Source of the DNA: CAWFGS01 sp963815535
GTDB lineage: Bacteria > Pseudomonadota > Alphaproteobacteria > Sphingomonadales > Sphingomonadaceae
Direction of reading: 5' to 3'
NCBI GenBank assembly: GCA_963815535.1
Contig: CAWFGS010000001.1
Location: 372,001-436,000 of the forward strand
Length of the DNA: 64,000 bases
Part shown: positions 17,651-27,852 of the stretch, one piece after another
Layout of the letters: every line of letters starts with the position of its first letter
Position numbering within the stretch: the stretch's first letter is position 1
Notes under the pieces: generated by a model
What the model saw: the letters and a program-made list of their open reading frames with translations, nothing else
What the model was told of the DNA's origin: nothing
Database searches by the model: none
Translations under genes and position numbers: made by a program

Positions 17651-19496
17651 ATGGACGATTCCACGATCCCCGACCCTGCCCCGGATTCGCAACCGGCGGA
17701 CGAACGCGCGAGCGCGGCCGAACTGGAAGCGGCGGGGCAATCGGCCATGTTCGCGAGCGATGACGAAGCCGCGCCGCAGCCCACACCGCAATCCTCCGCG
17801 AAACCGACGCCGGCGCCGACACCGGCGGAAACCAATCAACCCTACCGCGTGCTGGCGCGCAAATACCGGCCGCAGACTTTCAGCGAGCTGATCGGTCAGG
17901 AACCGATGGTTCGCACGCTGGGCAATGCGATCGCCCGCGACCGGCTGGCGCATGCGTTTCTGATGACCGGCGTACGCGGGGTGGGCAAGACCTCCACCGC
18001 GCGGCTGATCGCCAAGTCGCTGAACTGCATCGGACCGGATGGGCAGGGCGGGCCGACCATCGATCCGTGCGGGGTGTGCGAACCGTGCGTCGCCATCGCG
18101 GAAGGGCGGCATATGGACGTGATCGAAATGGATGCCGCGTCCAACACCGGCGTCGATGACGTGCGCGAAATTATCGAGGCGGTCCGCTACGCCGCGGTAT
18201 CGGCGCGTTACAAGATATACATCATCGACGAAGTCCACATGCTGTCGCGCAACGCCTTCAACGCGCTTCTTAAAACTCTGGAGGAGCCGCCCGCCCATGT
18301 GAAGTTTCTGTTCGCGACGACCGAAGTGGACAAATTGCCGGTTACGGTGCTCAGCCGGACGCAGCGCTTCGATCTGCGCCGCATCCCCGCCGACATGCTG
18401 CAGGACCATTTCGCCCATATCTGCACGCTGGAGAATGTCGCCGCCGAGGACGAGGCGATGCATATGATCGCCGCCGCGGCGGAAGGGTCCGTGCGCGACG
18501 GGCTGTCGATACTCGACCAGGCGATCGCCCATGCCGACATGGAAGCGGACGGCAGCGGCGGCACGGTCACGGCGGGGCGAGTGCGCGATATGCTGGGGCT
18601 GGCCGACAAGGGCGCGCAGCGGCGTCTGCTCGGCTTCATGCTCGGACGGCGAGCCGAAGGCCGTGCTGGCGGCGGTGGACGATCAATACGCACTTGGGGT
18701 CGAGCCGCTGGCGCTGATGCGATCGCTGATGGATATCGTGCATCGCATTACCGTGACGCAGATATCGGACGGCGAACCATCCGCCGCCGAGTGCGGAAGA
18801 ACAACTCGCCTTGCGCGAATGGGCGGGCGGCTGTCCGCTCCGCAACTGCACCGCATGTGGCAGCTCTTGCTGAAGGGGTACGACGAAGTCCGCGCCGCCC
18901 CCGACCCGCTGGTCAGCGCGCAGATGGCGCTGCTGCGGATCGTCCACGCCGCCGACATGCCGGACCCCGGAACGCTGGCGCGCCGGATCGAGGATCTGGC
19001 GAAAGGCGGCGTTGCAACGGGGTCCGCCGACAGTTCGGCATCGCCACAGACCACGCCGACGGCCGCAATGCCGACATGGGATGAGCTGATCGAGAAGGTC
19101 GATGCGTCGGGCGCGTTGCGCGTGGCGCAGACGATGCGCGATTGGGTGCGGGTCGCAGCGATCGCGCCGGGGCGTTTGACCTATACACTCGCGCCCGGAC
19201 TGTCCGACGATCCGGCGGACGAAATGCGCGCCGCCCTGACTGCCGCGATGGAAGAGCGCTGGGATGTCGAGCTCGCCACTGGCGAGGCGGCGGAAAATGC
19301 TGCCCTGTCGCAGCGCGAACGCAAGGCCGCCGACGGCAAAGCCGCTGCCGACGCCTTACGCAACGATCCACTGGTGAAGGCCACTTTGGACGCCTTCCCC
19401 GGTGCGGAATTGATAGAGAATCCGCGACTTCCGACCCCACCAGCTTGCCTTGGACCCGGCAGGCGTAATCCCCAACCACAAGGATGCAGAGTATGA
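17651..19496 (+). CDS. dnaX: DNA polymerase III subunit gamma/tau (frameshifted)
   Basis: About 615 residues as reconstructed. After a Pro/Ala/Glu-rich N-tail comes YRVLARKYRPQTFSELIGQE, Walker A GVRGVGKTSTAR, the zinc module Cys residues (NCIG, CGVCEPC), IIDEVHMLSRNAFNALLKTL (Walker B) and the sensor SRTQRFDLRR. The frame breaks near 18645: deleting one G gives MLDGEPKAVLAAVDDQY and the rest of the clamp-loader and tau region. The second frame stops at 19496 with a TGA overlapping the ybaB ATG. The last 20 residues look off-frame, so a further indel near 19420 is possible. The start is the ATG at 17651; an in-frame TTG lies at 17642. Confidence 0.93.
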
Positions 19497-19834
19497 AATC
19501 GATGGAAGAGATGATCCAGGCCGCGCAAAAAGCTGCCGAGACGATCCAGACGCAGATGAGCGACGTTCAGACCAAGCTGGATGCGATCGAAGTCGAAGGC
19601 AGCGCGGGCGGCGGTCTGGTGAAAGTCCGCTGTTCGGCCAAGGGTCGGGTGCTGGGCGTCAGCATCGACGACAGCCTGATGAAAGCGGAAGAAAAACATA
19701 TGGTCGAAGACCTCGTCACCGCAGCCTTCAACGATGCGCGCGGCAAGGCGGATCGGGTGTCCGAAGAGGAAATGAAGAACATCCAAAGCGGGATGGGCCT
19801 GCCACCCGGCTTCAATCTGCCCGGCATGGGGTAA
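19493..19834 (+). CDS. YbaB/EbfC nucleoid-associated protein
   Basis: 113 residues from the ATG at 19493 (MKSMEEMIQAAQKAAE), with AAGGA about 9 bases upstream. An in-frame ATG at 19484 is less well placed. The helical N-terminus is followed by VEGSAGGGLVKVRCSAKGRV and LEDLVTAAFNDAR-like (VEDLVTAAFNDARGKAD), the YbaB core. It forms dimers that bind DNA and sits after dnaX, as in most bacteria. recR, often the next gene, is not here; lon follows instead. Confidence 0.95.
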   Translation: MKSMEEMIQAAQKAAETIQTQMSDVQTKLDAIEVEGSAGGGLVKVRCSAKGRVLGVSIDDSLMKAEEKHMVEDLVTAAFNDARGKADRVSEEEMKNIQSGMGLPPGFNLPGMG

Positions 19835-19996
19835 CGGTATGGGGTACGCATGAGGTAACGTCATGGCCTGGCCGGCACACGGCCTTGCGAGCCGTGGCCG
19901 CGCTTCCCATATCCATGATCGACCCCGCGCCATCGCGATCAAATTCCCGCGCCCCTGACAGGTGAACGGCGCGACCCCTTTTCATCGGACCCTTTC

Positions 19997-22396
19997 ATGA
20001 CCCAGCTTTTCCCCCTTCTTCCCTTGCGCGATATCGTGGTGTTCCCCGGCATGGTGGTGCCGCTGTTCGTGGGGCGCGACAAATCCGTCGCCGCGCTGGA
20101 AGCCGCGATGGAGGGCGGGCAAGGATATTTTCCTGCTCGCGCAGCTCGATCCAGTCCTGCGACGATCCGATGCGCGACGATCTGTACGATATCGGCGTCG
20201 TCGCGCAGGTTGTGCAGATGCTGAAACTGCCGGACGGAACGGTGCGCGTTCTGGTCGAGGGGACTGCCCGTGCAACGCTGGAACATATGCGCGAAGAAGG
20301 CGGGCTGGTCGTCGCCAGCGTCACGATGGACGAGGTGCAGACTGCCGCCGGCAGCGAAGTCGGCGCGCTGATGCGTTCTGTGTCCCGACCAGTTCGCCGA
20401 ATATGTGAAGCTCAACAAGAAAATGGGTGACGATGCCGCCGATGATATCGATGAGATGGACGATGCGGGCGCGCTGGCCGATGCGATCGCCGGGGCCATC
20501 AACACCAAGGTGGTCGATAAGCAGGCTCTGCTGACGGAAGCCGACCCGCGCAAACGGCTGGAAATGGTCATGGCGTTCATGGAAGGCGAACTCAGCGTCC
20601 TGCAGGTCGAACGCAAGATTCGCGGCCGCGTCAAACGGCAGATGGAAAAGACGCAGCGGGAATATTATCTGAACGAACAGATGAAGGCGATCCAGAACGA
20701 ACTGGGCGGCGAGGGGGAGGACGGCGACGAAATGGCCGCCCTCCAGGCCAAGATCGACAAGCTGAAACTGACGAAGGAAGCGCGCAAGAAAGCCAACGCG
20801 GAACTGAAGAAGCTGAAAGGCATGCAGCCGATGAGCGCGGAGGCGACCGTTATCCGCAACTATCTCGACGTGTTGCTGGGTCTGCCGTGGGGCAAGAAGA
20901 GCAAACTGAAAAACGATCTGACGAAGGCGCAGGATATTCTCGACGGGGATCATTATGCGCTTGGAAAAGGTGAAGGATCGGATCGTCGAATATCTTGCCG
21001 TGCAGGCGCGCACCAACAAGTTGAAAGGGCCGATCCTGTGCCTGGTCGGCCCACCGGGCGTCGGCAAGACTTCGCTGGGCAAGTCCATCGCCAAGGCGAC
21101 GGGCCGCAAATTCGTGCGCCAGTCGCTGGGCGGCGTGCGTGACGAAGCGGAGATACGCGGCCATCGGCGGACCTATATCGGTTCGCTGCCCGGCAAGATC
21201 GTGACCAATCTGAAGAAGGCTGGCAAATCGAACCCGCTGTTCCTGCTGGATGAAATCGACAAGCTGGGGCAGGATTTCCGCGGCGATCCGGCTTCTGCGT
21301 TACTGGAAGTGCTGGACCCCGAACAGAATGCGAAGTTCCAGGACCATTATCTGGAATTGGATGTCGATCTTTCGGACGTGATGTTCGTGACCACTGCCAA
21401 CAGCCTCAATCTGCCGCAGCCGTTGCTGGACCGGATGGAGATCATTCGGCTGGAGGGCTATACCGAGGATGAAAAGGTCGAGATTGCCACGCCGCCATCT
21501 GATCGCTAAGCAGGTCAAGGCGCATGGGCTGACGGACGGGGAATTCGAACTGACGCAGGACGGCCTGCGCGACCTGATCCGGTACTACACGCGCGAGGCC
21601 GGGGTGCGGACGCTGGAACGCGAGATTGCCCGGCTGGCGCGCAAGGCGTTGCGGCGCATTCTGGAAGGCGAATATACCAGCGTTGTCATCGCCCCCGACA
21701 ATCTGGGCGATTACGCCGGGGTGCGGAAATTCAAACATGGCGTCAGCGATGACGAAGCGCAAGTCGGCGCGGTGACCGGCCTTGCCTGGACCGAAGTGGG
21801 CGGCGAATTGCTGACCATCGAAAGCGTGACGACACCGGGTCAGGGCGAAGTGAAAACGACCGGCAAGTTGGGCGACGTGATGAACGAATCCGTCGCGGCG
21901 GCATTCAGTTTCGTGAAAGCACGCGCGCCCGCTTACGGTATCAAACCGTCGCATTTTCCAACGCAAGAACATCCACGTCCATCTGCCCGAAGGGGCCGTG
22001 CCGAAGGACGGACCGAGCGCAGGCGTCGGCATGGTGACGTCGATCGTTTCCACGCTGACGGGTGTCGCCGTGCGTCCCGATGTCGCGATGACGGGCGAGG
22101 TTACGTTGCGCGGCCGCGTGTTGCCGATCGGTGGGCTGAAGGAGAAGCTGCTGGCGGCGCTGCGCGGCGGGATCACGACCGTGCTTATCCCGGAAGACAA
22201 TGTGAAAGATCTGGCGGAAATCCCCGACACCATCAAGGATGGACTGGAAATCGTGCCGGTATCGCATGTCGATCAGGTGCTCGCCCGCGCGCTGATCAGC
22301 GTTCCCGCCGCCATCGAATGGACGGAGGCGGACGATCTCGCCAGTCAGCCGATGATGGGCGGTGCGCCCGGTCATTCGCCCAGCACCGCGCATTGA
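19997..22396 (+). CDS. lon: ATP-dependent endopeptidase Lon (six frameshifts)
   Basis: Reconstructed length about 798 residues, normal for LonA. The substrate-binding N-domain opens LFPLLPLRDIVVFPGMVVP; then a coiled coil (QREYYLNEQMKAIQNELG), Walker A CLVGPPGVGKTSLG, Walker B FLLDEIDKLG, and the catalytic Ser in PKDGPSAGVGMVT with the Lys in LPIGGLKEKLLAA. Breaks lie near 20121, 20150, 20390, 20965, 21490 and 21952, and each is cured by deleting one base (for example MRSVSDQFAEYVKLNKK, HYALEKVKDRIVEYLA, GIKPSHFQRKNIHVHLPEG). Six independent insertions with full motif conservation argue for read error. Lon degrades misfolded and regulatory proteins in the cytoplasm. Confidence 0.95.
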
Positions 22397-22460
22397 GGAA
22401 AGCGAACGCGCGAACCGATCCCTGCGTTAACCGTTTATTGCACGCGTCGATAGCGGGTTT

Positions 22461-22499
22461 ATGTGCAAGACTGGCGCAATTGCGCCGTGTTTCGCACAT
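22461..22499. promoter_or_regulatory. nested palindrome between lon and hup
   Basis: A perfect 14-base palindrome GGCGCAATTGCGCC (22473-22486) is flanked by a second inverted pair, ATGTGC at 22461-22466 and GCACAT at 22494-22499, almost concentric with it. A TTGACA hexamer follows at 22507, 17 bases before TCATTT, a possible hup promoter. The double symmetry suggests an operator or a stem in the lon 3' end; no T-run follows. Confidence 0.5.
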
Positions 22500-22598
22500 T
22501 TTGCCTTTGACACGGCGTGCAAAAACGGCTCATTTCCTGCGTATCGGGTGAGATGATTCACCAGACGAGCGACAACAATTGCAATGAGGGGATTTTTA

Positions 22599-22876
22599 AT
22601 GAACAAGAACGATCTGATTACCGCCGTGGCCGAAGCGAGCGGCCTTTCCAAGAACGATTCCTCCAGCGCGGTGGAAGGGGTTTTCGAATTCGATCCAGAA
22701 AGCGCTGTTCGAACGGGGACGAAGTTCGCCTGGTCGGGTTCGGGACGTTCTCCGTCGCTAAGCGCAAGGCATCGACGGGCCGCAACCCGCGTACCGGCGA
22801 ACCGATGACGATCAAGGCATCGAACCAACCGAAATTCAAGGCCGGCAAGGGTCTGAAAGACTCCGTCAACAAATAA
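22599..22876 (+). CDS. hup: HU family DNA-binding protein (two frameshifts)
   Basis: About 90 residues when reconstructed from the ATG at 22599, which has GAGGGG 8 bases upstream. It begins MNKNDLITAVAEASGLSKND and ends RKASTGRNPRTGEPMTIKAS and KFKAGKGLKDSVNK. The DNA-intercalating arm signature NPRTGEP is intact. The frame is lost near 22691 (extra T) and again near 22722, in the segment that should read SIQKAL ... DEVRLVGFGTF. HU bends DNA and compacts the nucleoid. The lon-hup order is common in proteobacteria. A hairpin terminator follows. Confidence 0.93.
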
Positions 22877-22914
22877 TAGAGATGCGCCGGTTCGTCCGGC
22901 CCATCGGCACTTTC

Positions 22915-22953
22915 AAAAGCCCGCAGCGATCATCGGATCGCCGCGGGCTTTTT
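22915..22953. terminator. bidirectional intrinsic terminator
   Basis: AAAAGCCCGCAGCGATC, loop ATCG, GATCGCCGCGGGCTTTTT: a 17-base stem with one mismatch, with an A-run on the left and a T-run on the right. It lies between the convergent hup and lipoprotein genes, so it can end transcripts from both sides. Confidence 0.9.
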
Positions 22954-22972
22954 AATAACGGCGCGTCGATCG

Positions 22973-23839
22973 CTAATCCAACCGTATCAAAGCCGTCGGG
23001 GCGGATTCGAGACGGTTGTCGACCGCCCAGTTCAGAACGCTCCTGCCCCAGCGCCGTTCGGGCCCGGTATCGGTGTTGTTTGCAAGGACTTCGCCACTGG
23101 TGACAAGCTGAAACGTGCCGTTGATCTTCACCAGTTCATCGAACGGGTTTGCCATATCCCCGCGCGATTGCGAGCTGTCGCCGAAACCTATCAGCGCCAA
23201 AAAGACCGGATTGGCGTTGGAAGGCCGCGCAAAACTTGGCGCGTTCATGCGAACCGTTCCGTCGTTACGGACCGACAGCGTTACGAAGGGCGAGGGCGCG
23301 GAGACTCCCTCGAATGTCGGGAAAGTGAAATCGAAATCCAGCTCACCCGATATGTTGAACTCCACGTCGAATTTTCCGTCGCCGATGTACTCGACCTTGC
23401 TCCACCCCGTCTGGCGGCGGACGCGCTGCGCGAACAGTCTTGCGTCGGCAGCGTCCGACAGGTCGACGCCGCCCAGCAATGATGCGAACATCGCGGCTTC
23501 TTCCTTGCCGCGATCGGCTTGGCGTTGCACTTGTGCCTCGTGAACCGCGCGCTGTTCGCTTATTTCTTCGGGCGTGCATTCCCGATCGGCGAAGGTTTCT
23601 TCATCGATGCAGGTCGGTTCGGGCAGCTCACCCAATGCCGGTTTATCCAGTTCGGAAAGCTGTTCGATACCCACGAAGCTGATTTCGCCGTCATAGGAAA
23701 AGGTGAACTCGCCATCGTCTTCGAGAATCAGCTGCGAAACGAACTGGCCCGGCACCATGACGCAACTCGACAGAAACACGGTTGCAACAGCGACCAGCCC
23801 GCAGTTTCGCAGTCTCGTGAACATTATCGTTTTCGTCAT
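22973..23839 (-). CDS. orphan outer-membrane-type lipoprotein, function unknown
   Basis: 288 residues from the ATG at 23837-23839, with a GGGAGC ribosome site just upstream. A signal peptide ends in a lipobox, VFLSSC, with the lipidated Cys at about residue 26. The mature part starts VMVPGQFVSQLILEDDGEF and continues with FSYDGEISFVG. A charged middle segment with Cys residues (PTCIDEETFADRECTPEE) and a Gln/Arg-rich helix follow. The C-terminal half is beta-like (KVEYIGDGKFDVEFNISGEL, DFTFPTFEG) and ends in a Trp-containing WGRSVLNWAVDN. I do not recognise a named family. It is intact and convergent with hup across a shared terminator; its upstream neighbour on the other side is rlmB. Confidence 0.85.
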   Translation of the reverse strand: MTKTIMFTRLRNCGLVAVATVFLSSCVMVPGQFVSQLILEDDGEFTFSYDGEISFVGIEQLSELDKPALGELPEPTCIDEETFADRECTPEEISEQRAVHEAQVQRQADRGKEEAAMFASLLGGVDLSDAADARLFAQRVRRQTGWSKVEYIGDGKFDVEFNISGELDFDFTFPTFEGVSAPSPFVTLSVRNDGTVRMNAPSFARPSNANPVFLALIGFGDSSQSRGDMANPFDELVKINGTFQLVTSGEVLANNTDTGPERRWGRSVLNWAVDNRLESAPTALIRLD

Positions 23840-23849
23840 GCGATGCTCC

Positions 23850-24657
23850 CTAACTCTGCAGCGCCTGATGGGTGGCGACTGCATACAACGCCACCGCCGC
23901 CGCGTTGGACACATTCAGGCTTTCCATCGCCGTCGCGATCGGCAGGCGGGCGAGCGCATCGCAATGGCCCGCAATATTCTGCCGCATGCCTTCGCCTTCC
24001 GCGCCGAGCACCAAGCGCGACGGGCGTGTCGGGCAGGGCCTGCGCCAGCGAAGCATCCGACTTCACCTGCCAGACCGATGCGCCAATAGCCGGCCTCCGC
24101 CATCTGTTCCAACGCGCGCGCGAGATTGACCACACGCACCCACGGCACCAGTTCCAACGCGCCCGAAGCCGACTTGGCGACCACGCCCGATTCCGGCGGG
24201 GCGTGGCGATCCTGGGTGACGATGGCCGCCGCCCCGAATGCCGCCGCCGATCGCAATATCGCGCCGACATTGTGGGGATCGGTCACTTGGTCCAGCACGA
24301 TGATCGGCCGCCCGCCCGCGCCGTTCAGCACATCATCGAGAAACACATCCTCCAGCGCGGCGCATTCCAGAACCAGCCCCTGATGCGGCGCGTCCTTCGC
24401 CACCAGTCGGCCAAGGTCCGCGGCTTGAGCATATTCCACGGTAAAGTCCTGCGGCAATTCGCCGTCCAGCGCCATCGATCGCTTCGCGCGTGCCGGACAG
24501 TTTGCGGTGCTGGCGTTCGGGGTTCTTCAGCGCGGCCTCGACCGCGTGGCGACCCCACAGGCGCACATTGCCGGCGCTGGCCCGCCCGCTGCCGCGGCCG
24601 CCCTGCATCCGCCCGGCGCGCCCGCGCAAAGCCTTCTTGCGATCCCGTATTTGCCAT
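23850..24657 (-). CDS. rlmB: 23S rRNA (guanosine-2'-O-)-methyltransferase RlmB/TrmH family (four frameshifts)
   Basis: About 265 residues when joined. The N-terminal part has RLWGRHAVEAALKNPERQHRKL (substrate-binding domain). The SPOUT domain follows with PIIVLDQVTDPHNVGAILRS (motif 1, including the catalytic N-x-G-A), VVAKSASGALE, LVLGAEGEGMRQ (motif 2) and MESLNVSNAAAVALYA (motif 3, forming the trefoil knot). Frames change near 24650 (extra A directly after the start), near 24478, near 24070 and near 24010. It 2'-O-methylates a guanosine of 23S rRNA (G2251 in E. coli) using SAM. tRNA-Tyr lies divergently upstream. Confidence 0.92.
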
Positions 24658-24841
24658 GAGATATCCCGTTCGAAACGCACGAATGACGATTCGCGTCGTG
24701 CTTCCCTGCCAGCCGCCCCATTGACAGGCAAGCGCGGCTTCGCCATTGCGTCGCCTCTCGGCCGTGAACCCCCTTATATCGGGGGGTGCGCGCAGCCGGA
24801 CCTGGTGGAAATCGCGCGGTCCGGCATTCTGGCAAGCCAGT

Positions 24842-24927
24842 GGACAGGTGGCCGAGTGGTTAAAGGCAGCAGACTGTAAATCTGCCCGCGCAAGCGTACA
24901 TAGGTTCGAATCCTATCCTGTCCACCA
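24842..24927 (+). tRNA. tRNA-Tyr (anticodon GTA)
   Basis: 86 nt class II tRNA. The acceptor GGACAGG pairs with CCTGTCC, then A and encoded CCA at 24925-24927. The anticodon arm AGACTGTAAATCT gives GTA. A long variable arm (CCCGCGCAAGCGTAC region) and T arm GGTTCGAATCC follow. It decodes UAC and UAU. Confidence 0.96.
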
Positions 24928-25127
24928 GCTGCCCCATAGCGCCGCATCGCACAGTGTTCGTTGCCCAGCTTCGTCCAGGCAGCGATAATGACACTAATCT
25001 TGACATATGCGCGCTTGTGCCGCCCCCCATCCTTGTGCTTTGTTTCAAAAAGCCGCTCGTCGAACGTTCAAAAATGACGCGAGGATACGGATTTGCACGC
25101 AACGACGTGCGTTATGGGAGATAGAGG

Positions 25128-27710
25128 GTGACACGATTTTTGACCGGTGCGTCCGCGATGGCCATCACCACGACGCTGATGATGACCGCCACGCCTGCAG
25201 CCTACGCGCAGAATGCTGAAGTCGGGGGCGGACGAGCAGGCCCGCAGTTCCAACGTAATCATCGTGACGGCCAACCGCCGCGAACAGGATGTGCAGGATG
25301 TGCCGATCGCCGTGACCGCGGTCGATGCCGTGACGCTGGAACGTCAGGGCGTCGATAACATAACCGAAGTGACACAGGTCGCGCCCAGCTTCTCCAGCTC
25401 CACCGCGCAGATCGCGTCCGGGTCCGTCGTGTTGCGTATACGCGGTGTCGGCACCACGTCGAACAATATCGGGTTCGAAAGCGCGGTCGGCGTGTTCATC
25501 GACGGCGCGTATCAGTCGCGGCCCGGCGTTGCGCTGACCGAATTCGTGGATATCGAACGGGTGGAGGTGTTGCGCGGGCCGCAGGGCACTTTGTTCGGGC
25601 GCAACACCTCGGCAGGTGCGCTCAACATTGTTACCAACCGGCCTGACCTCAACGATTTCGAAGGGTTCGCGAATGCGTCATACGGCAATTTCGACGAAAT
25701 CAGCATGCAGGGCGCAGTCAATGTGCCGATCGTGCAGGACACGCTGGCACTGCGCGTTACCGGTGCCTATCGCCAGCGGGACGGCTTCCTGACGGTAGTG
25801 GACGCCAACGGCACGCCGTTCGACGATACCAACGATGTCGATCAATATCTGTTTCGCGGCCAGTTGGGCTTCGAAAGCGAGAGCGGCATTCGCGGCCGTC
25901 TGATCGCCGATTTCGCCAACAGCATCGTCCAGCTGTTGCGGCGCGATCGAGCTGTTCCAGACGCCGCTTGAAACCGCCGGTATCTTCCCGCTGGTCGGCT
26001 TGGGCCCGCGCGGCGGCGCGGCTGCAGCCCAACGTGGCGACCAACCCGTTCGATCAGACCACCATCGAACAGGCGTTGGACGACCGCATCGTCACTGCCA
26101 ATTTCGCGCCGCGCGCGGATGTCGACAATTACGGTGTGACCGGCGAAGCTGGAGTTTCCGCTCGGCGATAATGCCGATCTGATCTTCATCGGCTCCTATC
26201 GCAAATTCGATGCCGAAGAGATCTACGATTCGGATTTCAGCGCGCTCGATGTGTTCGATGTCGGCCCATTGTTCACCGATATCGAAACATATACGGCGGA
26301 AGTTGCGTTTGCAGGGCGAAGCCGTCGGTGGGCGGTTGAACTATCTGATCGGCGGGTATTTCTCCGACGAACAGATCGAGACCGACGTCACGTTTTCTCT
26401 GGGCGAAGATTTCGGCGAACTGGTCGGCGCATTGCTGTTCCCGGCCACGGGCGGCGCATTGGGCGCCAATCCGTTGACCGTATTCACCGGTATCGATCCG
26501 GCGGGCACGTTCAGCCGCAACCAGTTCACGCAGAGCGCGCAGAGCTATTCCATATTCACCAACAATTCCTTCGAAATCTTCGATGGGTTCGAAGCGACCA
26601 TGGGCTTGCGCTACTCCTTCGAAGAGAAGGAAGGCGGTTTCGAACAGTTGGAATCGAACAACCAGATCTGCCCGGCAGTGGTCGGCGCGATCGGTGCGGG
26701 GGCCATTCCCGGCGCGCTGGTCGGGCCATTCGTCGGTCTGGGTTGTTTCGGCTTCACGGCTCCTGCCGATTTGCCGCAGGCGGCCGTGCTGCCGCTGGTC
26801 CGTACGTTTCGATACGACGTTCGATGACGAGGAGCTGATCTACACCGGCAAGCTGTCCTATGCATTCGCCGATCCGGTGAATGTCTATGCCAGCTTCACG
26901 CACGGCTACAAATCGGGCGGGTATCAACCTCGACACGACGGCGGCGGTCGCCGGGGCCGATCCGACTTTCTGCATCGGAAGAGGTCGATGCTTATGAAGT
27001 CGGTTTGAAAGCCCGCCTGCTCAACGACCGGGTCACGTTCAATCTGGCGGCTTTCCACGAAGAGTTCACCAACTTCCAGGTGCTGGAATTCACCGGCACC
27101 GCGTTCCAGACGTTCAACGTGCCCGAGGCGTTGACGAGCGGTGTGGAATTGGAAACGGCGATCCGGCCCAGCGACAATCTGACCATCAATGGCGGGTTGA
27201 CGGTGTTCGATGCCCGCTATCCCGACGATTGCGGGCAGGGCAGCGACGTCGCGATCGTGCTTTCCCTATGCGGAAACGATCTGACCAATGCGCCGAACGT
27301 CGTCGGCATCATGGGCGCGACGTACGAAGCGGATCTGACCGACACGCTCGACTTCTTCCTGTCGGGCCAGGTGCGGATGGAATCGGACAGCCGAACCTCC
27401 ACTCAGGCCATCGTGCCACCGGGCGCGGCGGAGATCGCAGCGGCGGGCAGCGTGCAGGCGGCGATCGATGCAGCGCCGCTGATCGTCGGGGATATTCAGG
27501 ATGGCAACATCATGATCAATCTGCGCGCCGGGTTCGGCAGCATCGAACGACGCGTTCCAGGTGGAATTCTTCGTCAACAATCTGACCGACGAAGTGGTGC
27601 GCGGGGTGACGTTCAACACCACGTTGCGTGGCAGCGGAGCGGCCAATTCGCGGTCCGCCTTCACTCTCGCGCCGCGGACATATGGCGTGGCGGTGCGCAC
27701 CAAGTTCTAG
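25128..27710 (+). CDS. TonB-dependent receptor (about nine frameshifts)
   Basis: Reconstructed length about 855 residues. A GTG start at 25128 follows a GGGAGATAGAGGG purine stretch; the signal peptide ends ATPAAYAQ. The TonB-box region IIVTANRREQDVQDVP and plug domain are clear (VLRIRGVGTTSNN, VEVLRGPQGTLFGRNTSAGA). The barrel includes DNYGVTGE, YKSGG, DAYEVGLKARLLNDRV and ends PRTYGVAVRTKF with a terminal Phe. Frames change near 25218, 25938, 26015, 26148, 26309, 26806, 26921, 26970 and 27550, mostly fixable by deleting one base. It imports an unknown ligand across the outer membrane with TonB energy. The pattern is of the promiscuous sphingomonad receptor type; the neighbours give no substrate clue. 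Confidence 0.9.
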
Positions 27711-27731
27711 ATTGCGCTGATAGCGGTAAAA

Positions 27732-27765
27732 GGGGGGCGGTGCACCATGCGGGCGTGCCGCCCCC
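27732..27765 (+). terminator. possible terminator after the TonB receptor
   Basis: GGGGGCGGTGC pairs with GCGTGCCGCCCCC around a short loop, 22 bases after the receptor stop. The following GGTCTTT is a weak T-tract, so termination efficiency is doubtful. Confidence 0.45.
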
Positions 27766-27852
27766 GGTCTTTGCCGACCCGGTGCTGCCGCCCAGGCTCC
27801 CGCACGGAAATATCTTGTCGGCCATCGCCGTCCCGCCGTTAGTTTCGCGTGC

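Noticed and set aside
18600..18700. Programmed ribosomal frameshift in dnaX
   Set aside because: No A-rich slippery heptamer or following hairpin at the break; one extra G explains it, and similar breaks occur in many unrelated genes.
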